A stretch of DNA of 64,000 bases. It comes from Aminiphilus circumscriptus DSM 16581 (GTDB taxonomy: Bacteria > Synergistota > Synergistia > Synergistales > Aminiphilaceae). This document shows, in pieces, positions 28,121-35,892 of this stretch (its first letter is position 1; the number at the start of each line of letters is the position of its first letter). Below the pieces are notes generated by a model. That model saw only the letters and a program-made list of their open reading frames with translations, was not told where the DNA came from and made no database searches. The stretch lies in assembly GCF_000526375.1 (NCBI RefSeq), contig NZ_JAFY01000007.1, positions 310,001-374,000 of the forward strand, in the 5' to 3' direction. Made by a program: the position numbers and the translations under genes.

Positions 28121-28852
28121 ATGCGTGTCGTTGGAATCGTTCAGGCCCGCATGACCTCCACGCGCCTTCCGGGAAAGGTCCTCAAGGAGGTTTTGGGAAA
28201 GCCGCTGCTCCAGTATGAGCTGGAGCGCCTTTTCCGCGTCCCCTCCCTCAACGGCTTGGTGGTGGCGACGACGGAAAACGCGTCGGACGATCCTGTGGCG
28301 GAGTTGGCGTCTGCGTGTGGTGCCGGCCTTTTTCGCGGTTCCGAAGAGGATGTCCTGGCTCGCTACCACGGTGCCGCCCGCGAGGCGAACGCGGACGTGG
28401 TGGTGCGTTTCACCGCAGACTGTCCGCTCATTGATCCCGTCGTCTCCGAGAAAGTGATTCGTCACTATCTGGACCACGCCGAATCCTTTGAGTACGTGTC
28501 CAACACGTTGGTGCGCTCCTTTCCGCGCGGGCTTGACACGGAAGTGTTTTCCTTCTCCGTTCTCAATACGGCGTTTCACGAGGCGATTGCACCCACCGAG
28601 CGGGAGCACGTCACGCCTTTTCTCTATCGAAATCCGGATCGATTTCGTCTTGGAAATGTCGTGCACGAGGAAGACTTGTCGCACCATCGCTGGACCGTAG
28701 ACACGCAGGAGGATTTCGAATTGATCCGCCTTCTTCTTGAAGCCCTTTACCCCCAAAAACCGGACTTTGTTTTGGGAGATGTTCTGTCCGTGCTCGAAAA
28801 GATGCCGGAGTTGTGGAAGATGAATGCATCTGTTCGGCAAAAATTAGACTGA
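28121..28852 (+). CDS. pseF: CMP-pseudaminic acid cytidylyltransferase (PseF/SpsF type)
   Basis: This 243-residue nucleotidyltransferase should activate pseudaminic acid with CTP. The nucleotide-binding N-terminus reads VVGIVQARMTSTRLPGKVLK, followed by FRGSEEDVLARYHGAAREAN and VVRFTADCPLIDPVVSEKVI. It belongs to the SpsF family (COG1861) rather than the NeuA-like PseF of Campylobacter, but fills the same place in the pathway. The HHRWTVDTQEDFELIRLLLE block is shared by SpsF proteins. It follows pseB by six bases. Confidence 0.85.
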   Translation: MRVVGIVQARMTSTRLPGKVLKEVLGKPLLQYELERLFRVPSLNGLVVATTENASDDPVAELASACGAGLFRGSEEDVLARYHGAAREANADVVVRFTADCPLIDPVVSEKVIRHYLDHAESFEYVSNTLVRSFPRGLDTEVFSFSVLNTAFHEAIAPTEREHVTPFLYRNPDRFRLGNVVHEEDLSHHRWTVDTQEDFELIRLLLEALYPQKPDFVLGDVLSVLEKMPELWKMNASVRQKLD

Positions 28853-28954
28853 GGAAGTGTATGGTGCGTGCGGTCACTACGTGAAAAGGAAAGGTCCCCC
28901 AGGGGAAAAATGTTCTCTTGACGAGCTGCAGCAGGCCTACAACACCATACTGAC

Positions 28955-29104
28955 TTATGGACAGGCGGCCCTTCTTTTCGCTGTGGTGAGGTTGCATAGG
29001 GCGAAGAGCACGTAGACGACACCGGTATTTTTGGCGAGACCTTTATAGCGCACCTTGGGAAATCCGAAGCCGCATGTGACGACGTGGAAGGATATGTTCA
29101 ACTC
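28955..29104 (-). mobile_element. C-terminal remnant of a DDE transposase (IS5/IS4-like)
   Basis: On the minus strand the frame ending at the TAA at 28955-28957 encodes a fragment with FHVVTCGFGFPKVRYKGLAK followed by NTGVVYVLFALCNLTTAKRR. This matches the C-terminal KVRYRGLxKNxxxLxxLFALxNLxxxR block of IS5-type transposases. Upstream catalytic residues are missing; the homology stops where the truncated DUF4910 gene begins. It is a non-functional relic. No terminal inverted repeat was recognised on either side. Confidence 0.75.
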
Positions 29105-29818
29105 GAGAACGGACTGTTGCTCTCGGCATTGGGAAAATGGTTGCGGACGAAGGAAAGACGTTTTTCTCACCGCCTGGTTTTTGTTCCCGAGACGATCGGT
29201 GCGGTGGCTTACATTAATCGCAATTTCGAAGTGCTTAAGGAAAGGACAATTGCCGGATTTGTGTTGACTTGCGTTGGGGACGAGAATGGCTTCTCTTTCT
29301 TGCCCTCCCGCAGGGGAAATACGTTGACGGATCGCATATGCCGCCACGTGCTGTACTATGCGGTTGGGGAATATCGGGAATATTCCTTTCTGGACCGGGG
29401 AAGCGATGAGCGGCAGTACTGCAGCCCCGGCGTTGATCTTCCCGTCGCTTCCATCATGCGTTCGAAATATGGAGAATATCCCGAATATCACACGTCAGCC
29501 GACGACTTATCCTTTGTCACCCCCGGAGGTTTGCAGGAATCTTTCGAAATATATCAAATGTGCCTGGATGCCTTGGAACGAAACGAGGTTTACCGAACGG
29601 CATGTTGTTGCGAACCCCAGCTCGGGAAGAGGGGGCTTTATCCTACGCTGAGCACGAAGAATTCGGCAAAAGAAGTGCGAACAATGATGAATCTCCTCTC
29701 TCTTGCCGATGGCGAGACGGATTTGTTGGATATCGCTGAGCGGTTGGATGTGGGAATGTGGGAACTGTATTCTCTCGTCGATATTCTTATAGCACATGAT
29801 CTGCTTTTGAGAATGTGA
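29105..29818 (+). pseudogene. 5'-truncated DUF4910 aminopeptidase-like gene
   Basis: The remaining frame encodes the C-terminal ~235 residues of a DUF4910 protein, an aminopeptidase-like fold often found among polysaccharide genes. Matching blocks: FVPETIGAVAYINRN, then DERQYCSPGVDLPVASIMRS and KYGEYPEYHTSADDLSFVTP, and CEPQLGKRGLYPTL. Full proteins have about 430 residues with metal ligands such as H in a CHPS-type motif upstream, which are missing. The break coincides with the transposase remnant. An ATG at 29084 lies within the remnant, so a short product is conceivable, but activity is unlikely. Confidence 0.78.
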
Positions 29819-29900
29819 AAGAGAAATGCTTTATGAAATATGAGAAAATATTTTTATGTTTTGCTCTTCTAGCTCTAGCGTACAGGAAAAGGAGAGGTGT

Positions 29901-30932
29901 ATGATTTTGTTGATGTTGAGAGGCGAAAGATCAGTTGGCGGAGGAGCACCGGCCTTTGTCATCGCCGAAATAGGAGCGAATCATAATCGCTCCCTTTCTT
30001 TGGCGAAGGAGATGATTGACGCTGCCGTCGCCGCGAAGGCCGATGCGGTGAAGTTTCAGATCTACAGCGCCGAGACGCTCTATTCGCGCAACACGCCGCG
30101 TCATTCCGGTTACGACAAGGACCTTTTTCCCCTTATCAAGGAGATCGAAACTCCCCGGGACTGGCTCCCCGAGCTGGCGGCCTACTGCGAGGAGCGCAAC
30201 ATCCTCTTCTTCGCCACGCCCTTCGATGCCGCCGCCGTGGACGAGCTGGACGCCGTCAGTGCGTTGTTCAAGATCGCCTCTTTTGAAATTGTGGATCTTC
30301 CCCTGATTCGTTATTGCGCCTCCAAGGGAAAGCCGCTCCTTCTCTCCACCGGCCTTGCCTCGATGGAGGAAATAGAGGATGCCTACGTGACGTGCAGGGA
30401 CGCGGGAAACGAACAGGTGGCCTTTCTTCAGTGCGCTTCGGTGTATCCTGCACCGGCGCACATCATGAACCTGCGGAGCATGGAGACGCTGCGCCGCGCC
30501 TTCGGTGTTCCCACGGGTCTTTCCGACCACACCCGGGGAATCCATGTGAGCGTCGCCGCCGTGGCTCTCGGCGCGTCGGTTATCGAGAAGCATTTCACCA
30601 TGGACCGGACCATGACGGGGCCCGACCACCCCTTTGCCATCGAACCCGACGAACTCGCGGAGCTTGTCCGTCAGATCCGCGAAGTGGAAGCCGCACTGGG
30701 CGACGGGCGAAAGCTCGGGCCTGCTCCGGAGGAGCTGGAATTTTACCAGAAAGCGCGCAGAAGCCTCCACGCGGCAGTCGACATTCCCGAGGGAACGGTC
30801 ATCACCGAAGAAATGGTGTGCGCGAAACGTCCTGGTTTCGGCATTCGCCCGAAACATTTGCCGTTGGTGCTGGGCCGGGTCGCCCGACGGCGTATCGAGG
30901 CGGATGAATGGATCACCTGGGAGATGATCTGA
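29901..30932 (+). CDS. pseI: pseudaminic acid synthase
   Basis: This 343-residue enzyme condenses the 6-deoxy-diacetamido-altrose with phosphoenolpyruvate. It belongs to the NeuB family: FVIAEIGANHNRSLSLAKEM, DAVKFQIYSAETLYSRNTPR and GLSDHTRGIHVSVAAVALGA with SVIEKHFTMDRTMTGPDHPF. A C-terminal SAF (antifreeze-like) domain starts near residue 285 and includes RSLHAAVDIPEGTVITEEMV. The start ATG 29901 follows AGGAAAAGGAGAGG. An in-frame ATG at 29856 is less likely. Distinguishing PseI from legionaminic acid synthase rests on the neighbouring pseB, pseG, pseH and pseC. Confidence 0.9.
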   Translation: MILLMLRGERSVGGGAPAFVIAEIGANHNRSLSLAKEMIDAAVAAKADAVKFQIYSAETLYSRNTPRHSGYDKDLFPLIKEIETPRDWLPELAAYCEERNILFFATPFDAAAVDELDAVSALFKIASFEIVDLPLIRYCASKGKPLLLSTGLASMEEIEDAYVTCRDAGNEQVAFLQCASVYPAPAHIMNLRSMETLRRAFGVPTGLSDHTRGIHVSVAAVALGASVIEKHFTMDRTMTGPDHPFAIEPDELAELVRQIREVEAALGDGRKLGPAPEELEFYQKARRSLHAAVDIPEGTVITEEMVCAKRPGFGIRPKHLPLVLGRVARRRIEADEWITWEMI

Positions 30933-31034
30933 GTGCGTGTTCTTTTGTTGGGGCCAGGCGATTCTCCTTTGTCGCATATCCGGAGAAAAACCTATCGTGA
31001 TTCAGACAGCGAAAAATTATTGCTGAGAGAGTGA
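30933..31034 (+). pseudogene. 33-codon stub resembling the start of a Rossmann-fold sugar gene
   Basis: A GTG at 30933 directly follows the pseI stop (TGAGTG). The frame begins VRVLLLGPGDSPLSHIRR, which looks like the first beta strand and loop of a glycosyltransferase or formyltransferase-like protein, then runs into unrelated sequence and stops at 31032-31034. It is probably the remnant of a gene that once lay between pseI and pseH. Confidence 0.35.
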
Positions 31035-31093
31035 AGAGAAGGAACGCCGTTTTTTGTAGAAACGAGAGATCGACAAAGGGAGAGTCGGTGCTG

Positions 31094-31669
31094 ATGCCTT
31101 TCTCGAAGAAGTCCGCCGTAACCTTTCTCGACGTCGCCGCGATCCCCGACGAGATCCAATGGAGGATTCTGGAGTGGCGGAACAGTGATTTCGTTCGTTC
31201 TCAAATGCTGCGGCAGCATTTGATTTCCCAGGAAGAGCACGGGGCGTGGCTTGCTGGACAGCGGAGCGGCGCGGGTGGGACCCGTTGTCGTGTCGCCCAT
31301 GTGGATGACAAACCGTTCGGTGTCGTTTCGTTGAATCATATCGACATGCGTGCGGGCAACTCCGATTGGGGGATGTACATCGGAGAAAAGGAATTTCTGG
31401 GAAAAGGCTTGGGTAAGGTTCTTTTGGCGGAGATTCTCCGTTGGGGATTCGAAGAAACGGATCTGCAACGCCTTTATACATCCGTGCTTGCGACAAATGC
31501 CCAGGCGTTGGACCTTTATCTGAAAGCCGGTTTTATCCAGGAAGGACGATGGAGGAAACATGTCCTTTGCGAGACGGGCGAGCGAAGGGACCTTTTGTGG
31601 ATCGGCATGCTCCGCGACGAATGGGAGGCGGAGAAGTCCCGTATTCTGCAATGGGCCTTGTCGCGTTGA
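31094..31669 (+). CDS. pseH: PseH-type N-acetyltransferase
   Basis: This 191-residue GNAT enzyme should acetylate the 4-amino group of the UDP-altrosamine intermediate. The segment ILEWRNSDFVRSQMLRQHLI with SQEEHGAWL matches PseH, where RN..vR..M...I..E.H..WL is conserved. The acetyl-CoA part is GWMYIG-like WGMYIGEKEFLGKGLGKVLL, and SVLATNAQALDLYLKAGFIQ closes the domain. The start is ATG 31094 or GTG 31088; GGGAG lies at 31078-31082. It stands alone between decayed stretches, about 160 bases after pseI. Confidence 0.88.
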   Translation: MPFSKKSAVTFLDVAAIPDEIQWRILEWRNSDFVRSQMLRQHLISQEEHGAWLAGQRSGAGGTRCRVAHVDDKPFGVVSLNHIDMRAGNSDWGMYIGEKEFLGKGLGKVLLAEILRWGFEETDLQRLYTSVLATNAQALDLYLKAGFIQEGRWRKHVLCETGERRDLLWIGMLRDEWEAEKSRILQWALSR

Positions 31670-31963
31670 ACCTGTGGAGATCTGAATTCTGGAAGTCTCT
31701 CATGCATACAGCGATCATGCACACAGAGAGAGGCGTGTCCCTTCATTGCCATGTTGCGCATGAGGGAACACGAGGAAGAGAAGAGCTGCTGTAGCCGTCA
31801 CTCCCCCGACGGTGCCGGAGCGACCACGGGAAGAATCCACCAGACGAGACGCCGGGAGACGCCGCCCTTGGTGCGCACCTCCTCGCCCTTCTCCTGAGAC
31901 TGGTGACAGGAGGAGAAGACCACAAAGACAAGCTGTGCGGAGACGACGTGTGGAGACAGGATT
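31670..31963. other. non-coding gap between pseH and pseG
   Basis: No recognisable gene. A minus-strand frame covering 31798-31960 is free of stops but matches nothing I know, and no start signal fits. The stretch is consistent with decayed DNA in an island already showing other remnants. Confidence 0.4.
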
Positions 31964-32938
31964 GTGAGAGAAATGCGCGTACTTTTCCTCTCGAACGGGG
32001 GACCCGGAATTGGTGGTGGGCATCTTTCCCGCTGTGCCGCTCTGGCGGCGGCTTTCGGCGCGGAAGGGCTGCAATGCCGGTGGGTGGTGAACGAAGCCGC
32101 CCTGGCCATGTTGCCCCGGGAAACGCTTGTGGAAGCTCTCCCCGAAGCGCTCCTGTTCGCTTCCGACGCGGTTGACCTTGTACGAAAGCAGCGCCCCGAT
32201 CTCATCGTGGTGGACAGTTACGTTCCGGAACTCTCGTTCCTCCGCGAACTGCGGGCCGTTGCGCCGCTCTGCGTGATTGACGACGACCGGGACCGTCCCG
32301 TTGACGAGGTTGCGTCGGTGTTGTTGAACTACAATCTGGGAGCCGAGGAGTTGGGATACGGAAGCTCGCCGGAACGGTCCCTTCTGGGGCTTCGGTATGC
32401 TCTGCTCCGCTCCGTTTTCGCGGACGTTGTTCCGCAAAGCGGCGAGTATGTTTTTCTCGCCGCGGGCAGTGCGGATATCCGTTCCGTGACGAGCACGTTT
32501 CTTGAGTGGTGGCGTCCTACTTTTCCGCCGCTGGTTGCCGTGCTCGGTCCTTTTGTTCCTCCCGGGGAGCGCGAACGGGCCCGGCAGCATGCGCGTTGTC
32601 TTCCTCAGGTGCGCCTCCTCGTGGCTCCCGAGGAGTATCCGCGCCTGTTGGCCGGAGCGGGTTTTGTCCTTTGTACCTCCAGTGTGTCCGCCTACGAGGC
32701 CCTTGCTCTCGAAAAGCCCCTCGCAGTTTTTCAGGTCGCGTCAAACCAGTGTCGTATCGGAGGGCTCATCGAGCAACGCGGACTTGGCGAAAACCTGGGA
32801 GAATGGGGGACCTTCACCGGAGACGACGTGGCCCGGGTGCTGTCCCGAGAGTGGAAAAAACCGGTTCCGTCCGTCAATCTCAATGGAGCTGTCGAGGTTG
32901 CGCGGACGGTGAGGGCGTGGTTGGAGGACAGACACTGA
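31964..32938 (+). CDS. pseG: UDP-2,4-diacetamido-trideoxy-altropyranose hydrolase PseG
   Basis: This 324-residue GT-B-fold hydrolase removes UDP before the PseI condensation. Matching features are VLFLSNGGPGIGGGHLSRCA (catalytic His in GxGHxxR), DLIVVDSYVPELSFLRELRA, the CVIDDDRDR segment and NYNLGAEELGYGSSPERSLL with LLGLRYALLR. The C-terminal nucleotide-binding region reads VLCTSSVSAYEALALEKPLA. Length is near normal. The start is GTG 31964 or ATG 31973. It lies apart from pseH and pseC rather than in a compact operon. Confidence 0.88.
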   Translation: MREMRVLFLSNGGPGIGGGHLSRCAALAAAFGAEGLQCRWVVNEAALAMLPRETLVEALPEALLFASDAVDLVRKQRPDLIVVDSYVPELSFLRELRAVAPLCVIDDDRDRPVDEVASVLLNYNLGAEELGYGSSPERSLLGLRYALLRSVFADVVPQSGEYVFLAAGSADIRSVTSTFLEWWRPTFPPLVAVLGPFVPPGERERARQHARCLPQVRLLVAPEEYPRLLAGAGFVLCTSSVSAYEALALEKPLAVFQVASNQCRIGGLIEQRGLGENLGEWGTFTGDDVARVLSREWKKPVPSVNLNGAVEVARTVRAWLEDRH

Positions 32939-33387
32939 AGTTCGCATGGTCGCCTGTGGTGGATCGTTTTCCTCTTGCTGTCATCGTTACCTTCTTTAAC
33001 CTTCTCGTTCACAATGCCATGCAAAGACTTGAAGAGGACATCTCAATTTTTCCACGCAATCGGAGCGAGGCTTACGGAGAACGCCGTGTGATTGCGAAGC
33101 AGGAGGCGTGCTGTTTTTCAGTGCGGTCCAGTGTTGTCGATCTTCTCGGGATAAGCCTTTAGGAATCTCTGAATAAGGCTGCGTCAGCCCCGCAGGGCGC
33201 CTCGCAGAGCCTGATGCGACCCGAGTCAAGGGAAAGGTCTTTATTCAGGGCTTCCTTTATACCGGAAAGACGTTGGATGGTTTTCTTCGGCGGGATAGAA
33301 TCGGTGCGAATCCACAAGCGTTTTCGCATGGAGATGAAGTTCAAAAACGAAAGAACCGGAATGGAACCGAGCCGGATGGAAAGGGGT
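32939..33387 (+). other. gap between pseG and pseC holding MITE copy B
   Basis: No gene is supported. 33162-33255 is a MITE-like element. 32939-33161 shows short frames on both strands without recognisable family matches. 33256-33387 contains several in-frame ATG codons upstream of pseC, so the true pseC start is uncertain. Confidence 0.5.
33162..33255 (+). repeat. MITE-like element, copy B (best preserved ends)
   Basis: The ends read GGAATCTCTGAATAAGGCT and GGTCTTTATTCAGGGCTTCC, imperfect inverted repeats sharing GGAA, CTGAATAA and G at matching places. The core is nearly identical to copy A over CGTCAGCCCCGCAGGGCGCC and TCGCAGAGCCTGATGCGACC and CGAGTCAAGG. It encodes no protein and lies between pseG and pseC. 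Confidence 0.82.
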
Positions 33388-34557
33388 ATGACCTTGGCGG
33401 AAAAACAGGCGTTTCTTCCCTACGGACATCAATGGATCGACGATGAGGACATCGCCGCCGTAGTGGCCGTTCTCAAGGGGGACTGGCTGACCATGGGGCC
33501 CACGGTGGATGCTTTTGAAAACGCTCTGGCGGAAAAGGTGGGCACTCGCTACGCGGTGAGTTTTTCCAGTGGAACGGCGGCGCTGCACGGTGCCATGTAT
33601 GCCGCCGGCGTCGGGCACGGTGACGAGGTCATTGTTCCCCCGATGACGTTTGCGGCGACGAGCAATGCCGTGTTGTACATGGGAGGTATTCCGCGCTTTG
33701 CCGACATTGCGCCGGAGACGTGGTGCCTGGATCCGGAGGCCGCGCAAAAGGTCGTTTCCGGCCGGACGAAGGCCATTGTTCCCGTGAGTTTTACCGGATT
33801 TCCTCTGCCGCTGGAGCCCTTTCGGGCTCTGGCGAAGCACGCCGGAGCCGTTCTCATCGAAGATGCCTGTCATTCCCTCGGAGGCGAGCGGGAGGGGCGC
33901 AAAGTGGGCAGGGATGCGGACATGACTGTGTTCAGCTTCCATCCGGTGAAGCACATCACCACCGGAGAGGGGGGCATGGTGGTGACCGACGACGACGAGT
34001 TCGCCCGGCGGCTTCGCCTGTTCCGCTCCCACGGCATCACCAAGGATCCCGCGCAGATGCGAACGGTTCCCCACGGTCCCTGGTACACGGAGATGCAGGA
34101 CCTGGGCTACAACTATCGGCTCACGGATCTTGGCTCTGCCCTTGGGCTCAGTCAATTGCGCCGGCTCGACGCCTTTGTCTCCCGGAGGCGGGAACTGGCG
34201 GCGCTCTACGACCGCCTGTTGCCGGAACTGAACGGAAAGACGTCCGCGCCTGTCGTCGAAACGCCTCCCACTCACCCTGGACATGCCTACCATCTTTATG
34301 CGGCGAATTTCGAACCTGCGGTGCGGAAGCACCTTTTCGAGGAATTGCGGAAGGCCGGTATCGGTGTGCAGGTGCATTATCTTCCCGTCCATCTGCACCG
34401 GTATTACCGGGAACGTTTCGGCTGGAAAGAAGGGGATTTCCCCGTGGCGGAGCGCCTCTACGGGGGGGAGATCTCCTTGCCTCTTTTCCCCTCCATGGAA
34501 AACGACGATGTTTCTCGCGTGGTCGGAGAAATCCGACGAATACTGGAAAACATGTGA
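33388..34557 (+). CDS. pseC: UDP-4-amino-4,6-dideoxy-altrosamine transaminase PseC
   Basis: This 389-residue PLP enzyme adds the 4-amino group to the product of PseB. It belongs to the DegT/AryC1 sugar aminotransferase family: FLPYGHQWIDDEDIAAVVAV, LKGDWLTMGPTVDAFENALA, SFSSGTAALHGAMYAAGVGH and EDACHSLGGEREG. The PLP lysine lies in VFSFHPVKHITTGEGGMVVT. Start ATG 33388 gives a normal length, though ATG codons at 33361 and 33376 are possible. The gene completes the six-enzyme route to CMP-pseudaminic acid but lies 5 kb from pseB, which it usually adjoins. Confidence 0.9.
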   Translation: MTLAEKQAFLPYGHQWIDDEDIAAVVAVLKGDWLTMGPTVDAFENALAEKVGTRYAVSFSSGTAALHGAMYAAGVGHGDEVIVPPMTFAATSNAVLYMGGIPRFADIAPETWCLDPEAAQKVVSGRTKAIVPVSFTGFPLPLEPFRALAKHAGAVLIEDACHSLGGEREGRKVGRDADMTVFSFHPVKHITTGEGGMVVTDDDEFARRLRLFRSHGITKDPAQMRTVPHGPWYTEMQDLGYNYRLTDLGSALGLSQLRRLDAFVSRRRELAALYDRLLPELNGKTSAPVVETPPTHPGHAYHLYAANFEPAVRKHLFEELRKAGIGVQVHYLPVHLHRYYRERFGWKEGDFPVAERLYGGEISLPLFPSMENDDVSRVVGEIRRILENM

Positions 34558-34641
34558 GGCGTGAAACGGTGTTTCCACGGACCGGCACTGCCCATATCCA
34601 TGTCCGTATCTTCGTGAATGGGTTTTATCGTCCGTGTTCCG

Positions 34642-34863
34642 TCATTCTTCCATTTTGTGGTATTCCGCAACCTCGACGTGATTTTTCTCGCAGAGAGCCC
34701 GAACGTGATCTCGGGCTTCGCAGGGAAAGCGGCAGGCAAGACCGCAACTTGCGGAGAGTTCCCGTGGGACCGGCGTTATGCGGGCGTTGATTCCAGCGGC
34801 GCGGCACATTTTTTCGAAGCGGAGCGCCATGTGGGTCGTCTCGAAAGTGGCAATGCAGAACAC
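34642..34863 (-). CDS. DUF3343 small protein (putative Se/S carrier-like)
   Basis: This 73-residue protein matches DUF3343: CIATFETTHMALRFEKMCRA, then ARITPVPRELSASCGLACRF. The family is annotated as putative sulfur or selenium carrier because of a conserved cysteine in the SSCG-like motif, here SASCG. On the minus strand GGAGGG lies seven bases before the GTG start, good support for a real gene. It is a single minus-strand gene between two plus-strand genes. Partners often seen with the family (selenocysteine or cysteine desulfurase-type genes) are not nearby. Confidence 0.78.
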   Translation of the reverse strand: MFCIATFETTHMALRFEKMCRAAGINARITPVPRELSASCGLACRFPCEARDHVRALCEKNHVEVAEYHKMEE

Positions 34864-35165
34864 GGTCTATCCCTCCAGAGCGTCGGGCAAGGATTTTTGT
34901 GCGGGGACGGGATGGTTGTCGGACAAACGGAGTGCCTGCCGTTTTAAAGAATCGTCGTTCTCCGTGCTGAATCATGCTACCATGATCCGCATCGGAGAGG
35001 AACGCCCAAAGATGTGTGCGATGTGTTCCGTATCCGATTGGAGAACGGAAAACAGGGCCGTTTCAGCATTTCTACCTAGACGAGAACTCTTCCGCAGAGT
35101 AGAATTTTCCGGGTGTAGGGAAAAGGTATCGCAAACGAATGTACTTTCGAGGAGGTCCGTGGGGA
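34864..35165. other. 302-base region between the DUF3343 gene and ompH
   Basis: No gene recognised. It should contain promoters for both divergent genes, but no pair of -35/-10 boxes stands out. The bases just before 35166 include a good ribosome site for ompH (GGAGGT at 35151-35156). Confidence 0.4.
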
Positions 35166-35606
35166 ATGAAAGCGTTCGGAAAAGGTGTCCTGTTGGTGTT
35201 GGCGGTTGTTGTTCTCACTGGGGTAGCGAGTGGGGTGGCACTTGCGGCGGAAAAGATCGGTGTCATTGACCCCCAGAGGATCATGTTTAACCACCCCAAG
35301 TTCGAAGAGACACAGAAGAAAATCCAGCAGGTTGTCGAGTCGAAACAGGACGAGGCGAAAATGGCCATCGAGACCGAGTCAGACAACAAGAAAAAGGCGG
35401 ACATCTATCAGAAGAAACGCGAAGAGGCCGCAACCGAGCAGAACAAACTCATGGAACCCCTCTTCAAGGATGTGGATCTTGCCATGCGCGCCGTGGCGAA
35501 GGCAAAGGGGATCACACTGGTTCTCGACAAGGGCATGGTCTTCTTCGGCGGTGAGGACATCACCAACGACATTATTCAAGAACTGAAGAAGTCTGCGTCG
35601 AAGTAA
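35166..35606 (+). CDS. OmpH/Skp-family periplasmic protein
   Basis: This 146-residue protein has a signal peptide (VLLVLAVVVLTGVASGVALA) and an OmpH domain. The first strand KIGVIDPQRIMFNHPKFEET and the last segment GITLVLDKGMVFFGGEDITN flank a charged coiled coil, the Skp tentacle layout. Skp holds unfolded outer-membrane proteins in the periplasm, so its presence supports an outer membrane in this organism. ATG 35166 fits GGAGGT nine bases upstream; an ATG at 35139 is possible. A very strong terminator follows, so the gene is a single unit. Confidence 0.87.
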   Translation: MKAFGKGVLLVLAVVVLTGVASGVALAAEKIGVIDPQRIMFNHPKFEETQKKIQQVVESKQDEAKMAIETESDNKKKADIYQKKREEAATEQNKLMEPLFKDVDLAMRAVAKAKGITLVLDKGMVFFGGEDITNDIIQELKKSASK

Positions 35607-35631
35607 TGTTTTAACGTTTATTGTCTTCCAA

Positions 35632-35665
35632 AGCACTGCCGATTCGTATCGGCAGTGCTTTTTTT
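35632..35665 (+). terminator. strong intrinsic terminator after ompH
   Basis: AGCACTGCCGAT pairs perfectly with ATCGGCAGTGCT around the loop TCGT, followed by a run of T residues to 35665. It is the cleanest terminator in the window. Confidence 0.95.
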
Positions 35666-35820
35666 ATGCTCATCGACTTGTTTCCCTTCTCTCCGATGCC
35701 GCTGAATCGTCATTCCTCCCTTTTTGGAGAGTTCATTGCGCGGGGATCAGCCGGCTCTCGTTTTGCGAGAAAGAGCGGACCTCATTCGATCGATTGAGCG
35801 AGAGTGGTTACGAGCCCCGA

Positions 35821-35859
35821 GAGACGATTCGGGGGGCGTTTCGCCCCCCGAATCGTCTC
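35821..35859. terminator. perfect 18-bp palindrome between ompH and livF
   Basis: GAGACGATTCGGGGGGCG (35821-35838) and its exact complement (35842-35859) are separated by TTT. On the plus strand a T-rich stretch follows (GTTTTTGTTTTT). On the minus strand it lies about 30 bases after the livF stop, so it may end livF transcription there without a T run. It is the likely shared boundary of the two convergent units. Confidence 0.7.
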
Positions 35860-35892
35860 GTTTTTGTTTTTGGTGTCCGTGTGGTGCCCGGC

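Noticed and set aside
31798-31960. Minus-strand frame in the pseH-pseG gap as a gene
   Set aside because: No family match, no ribosome site, and its upstream part overlaps pseG in antisense.
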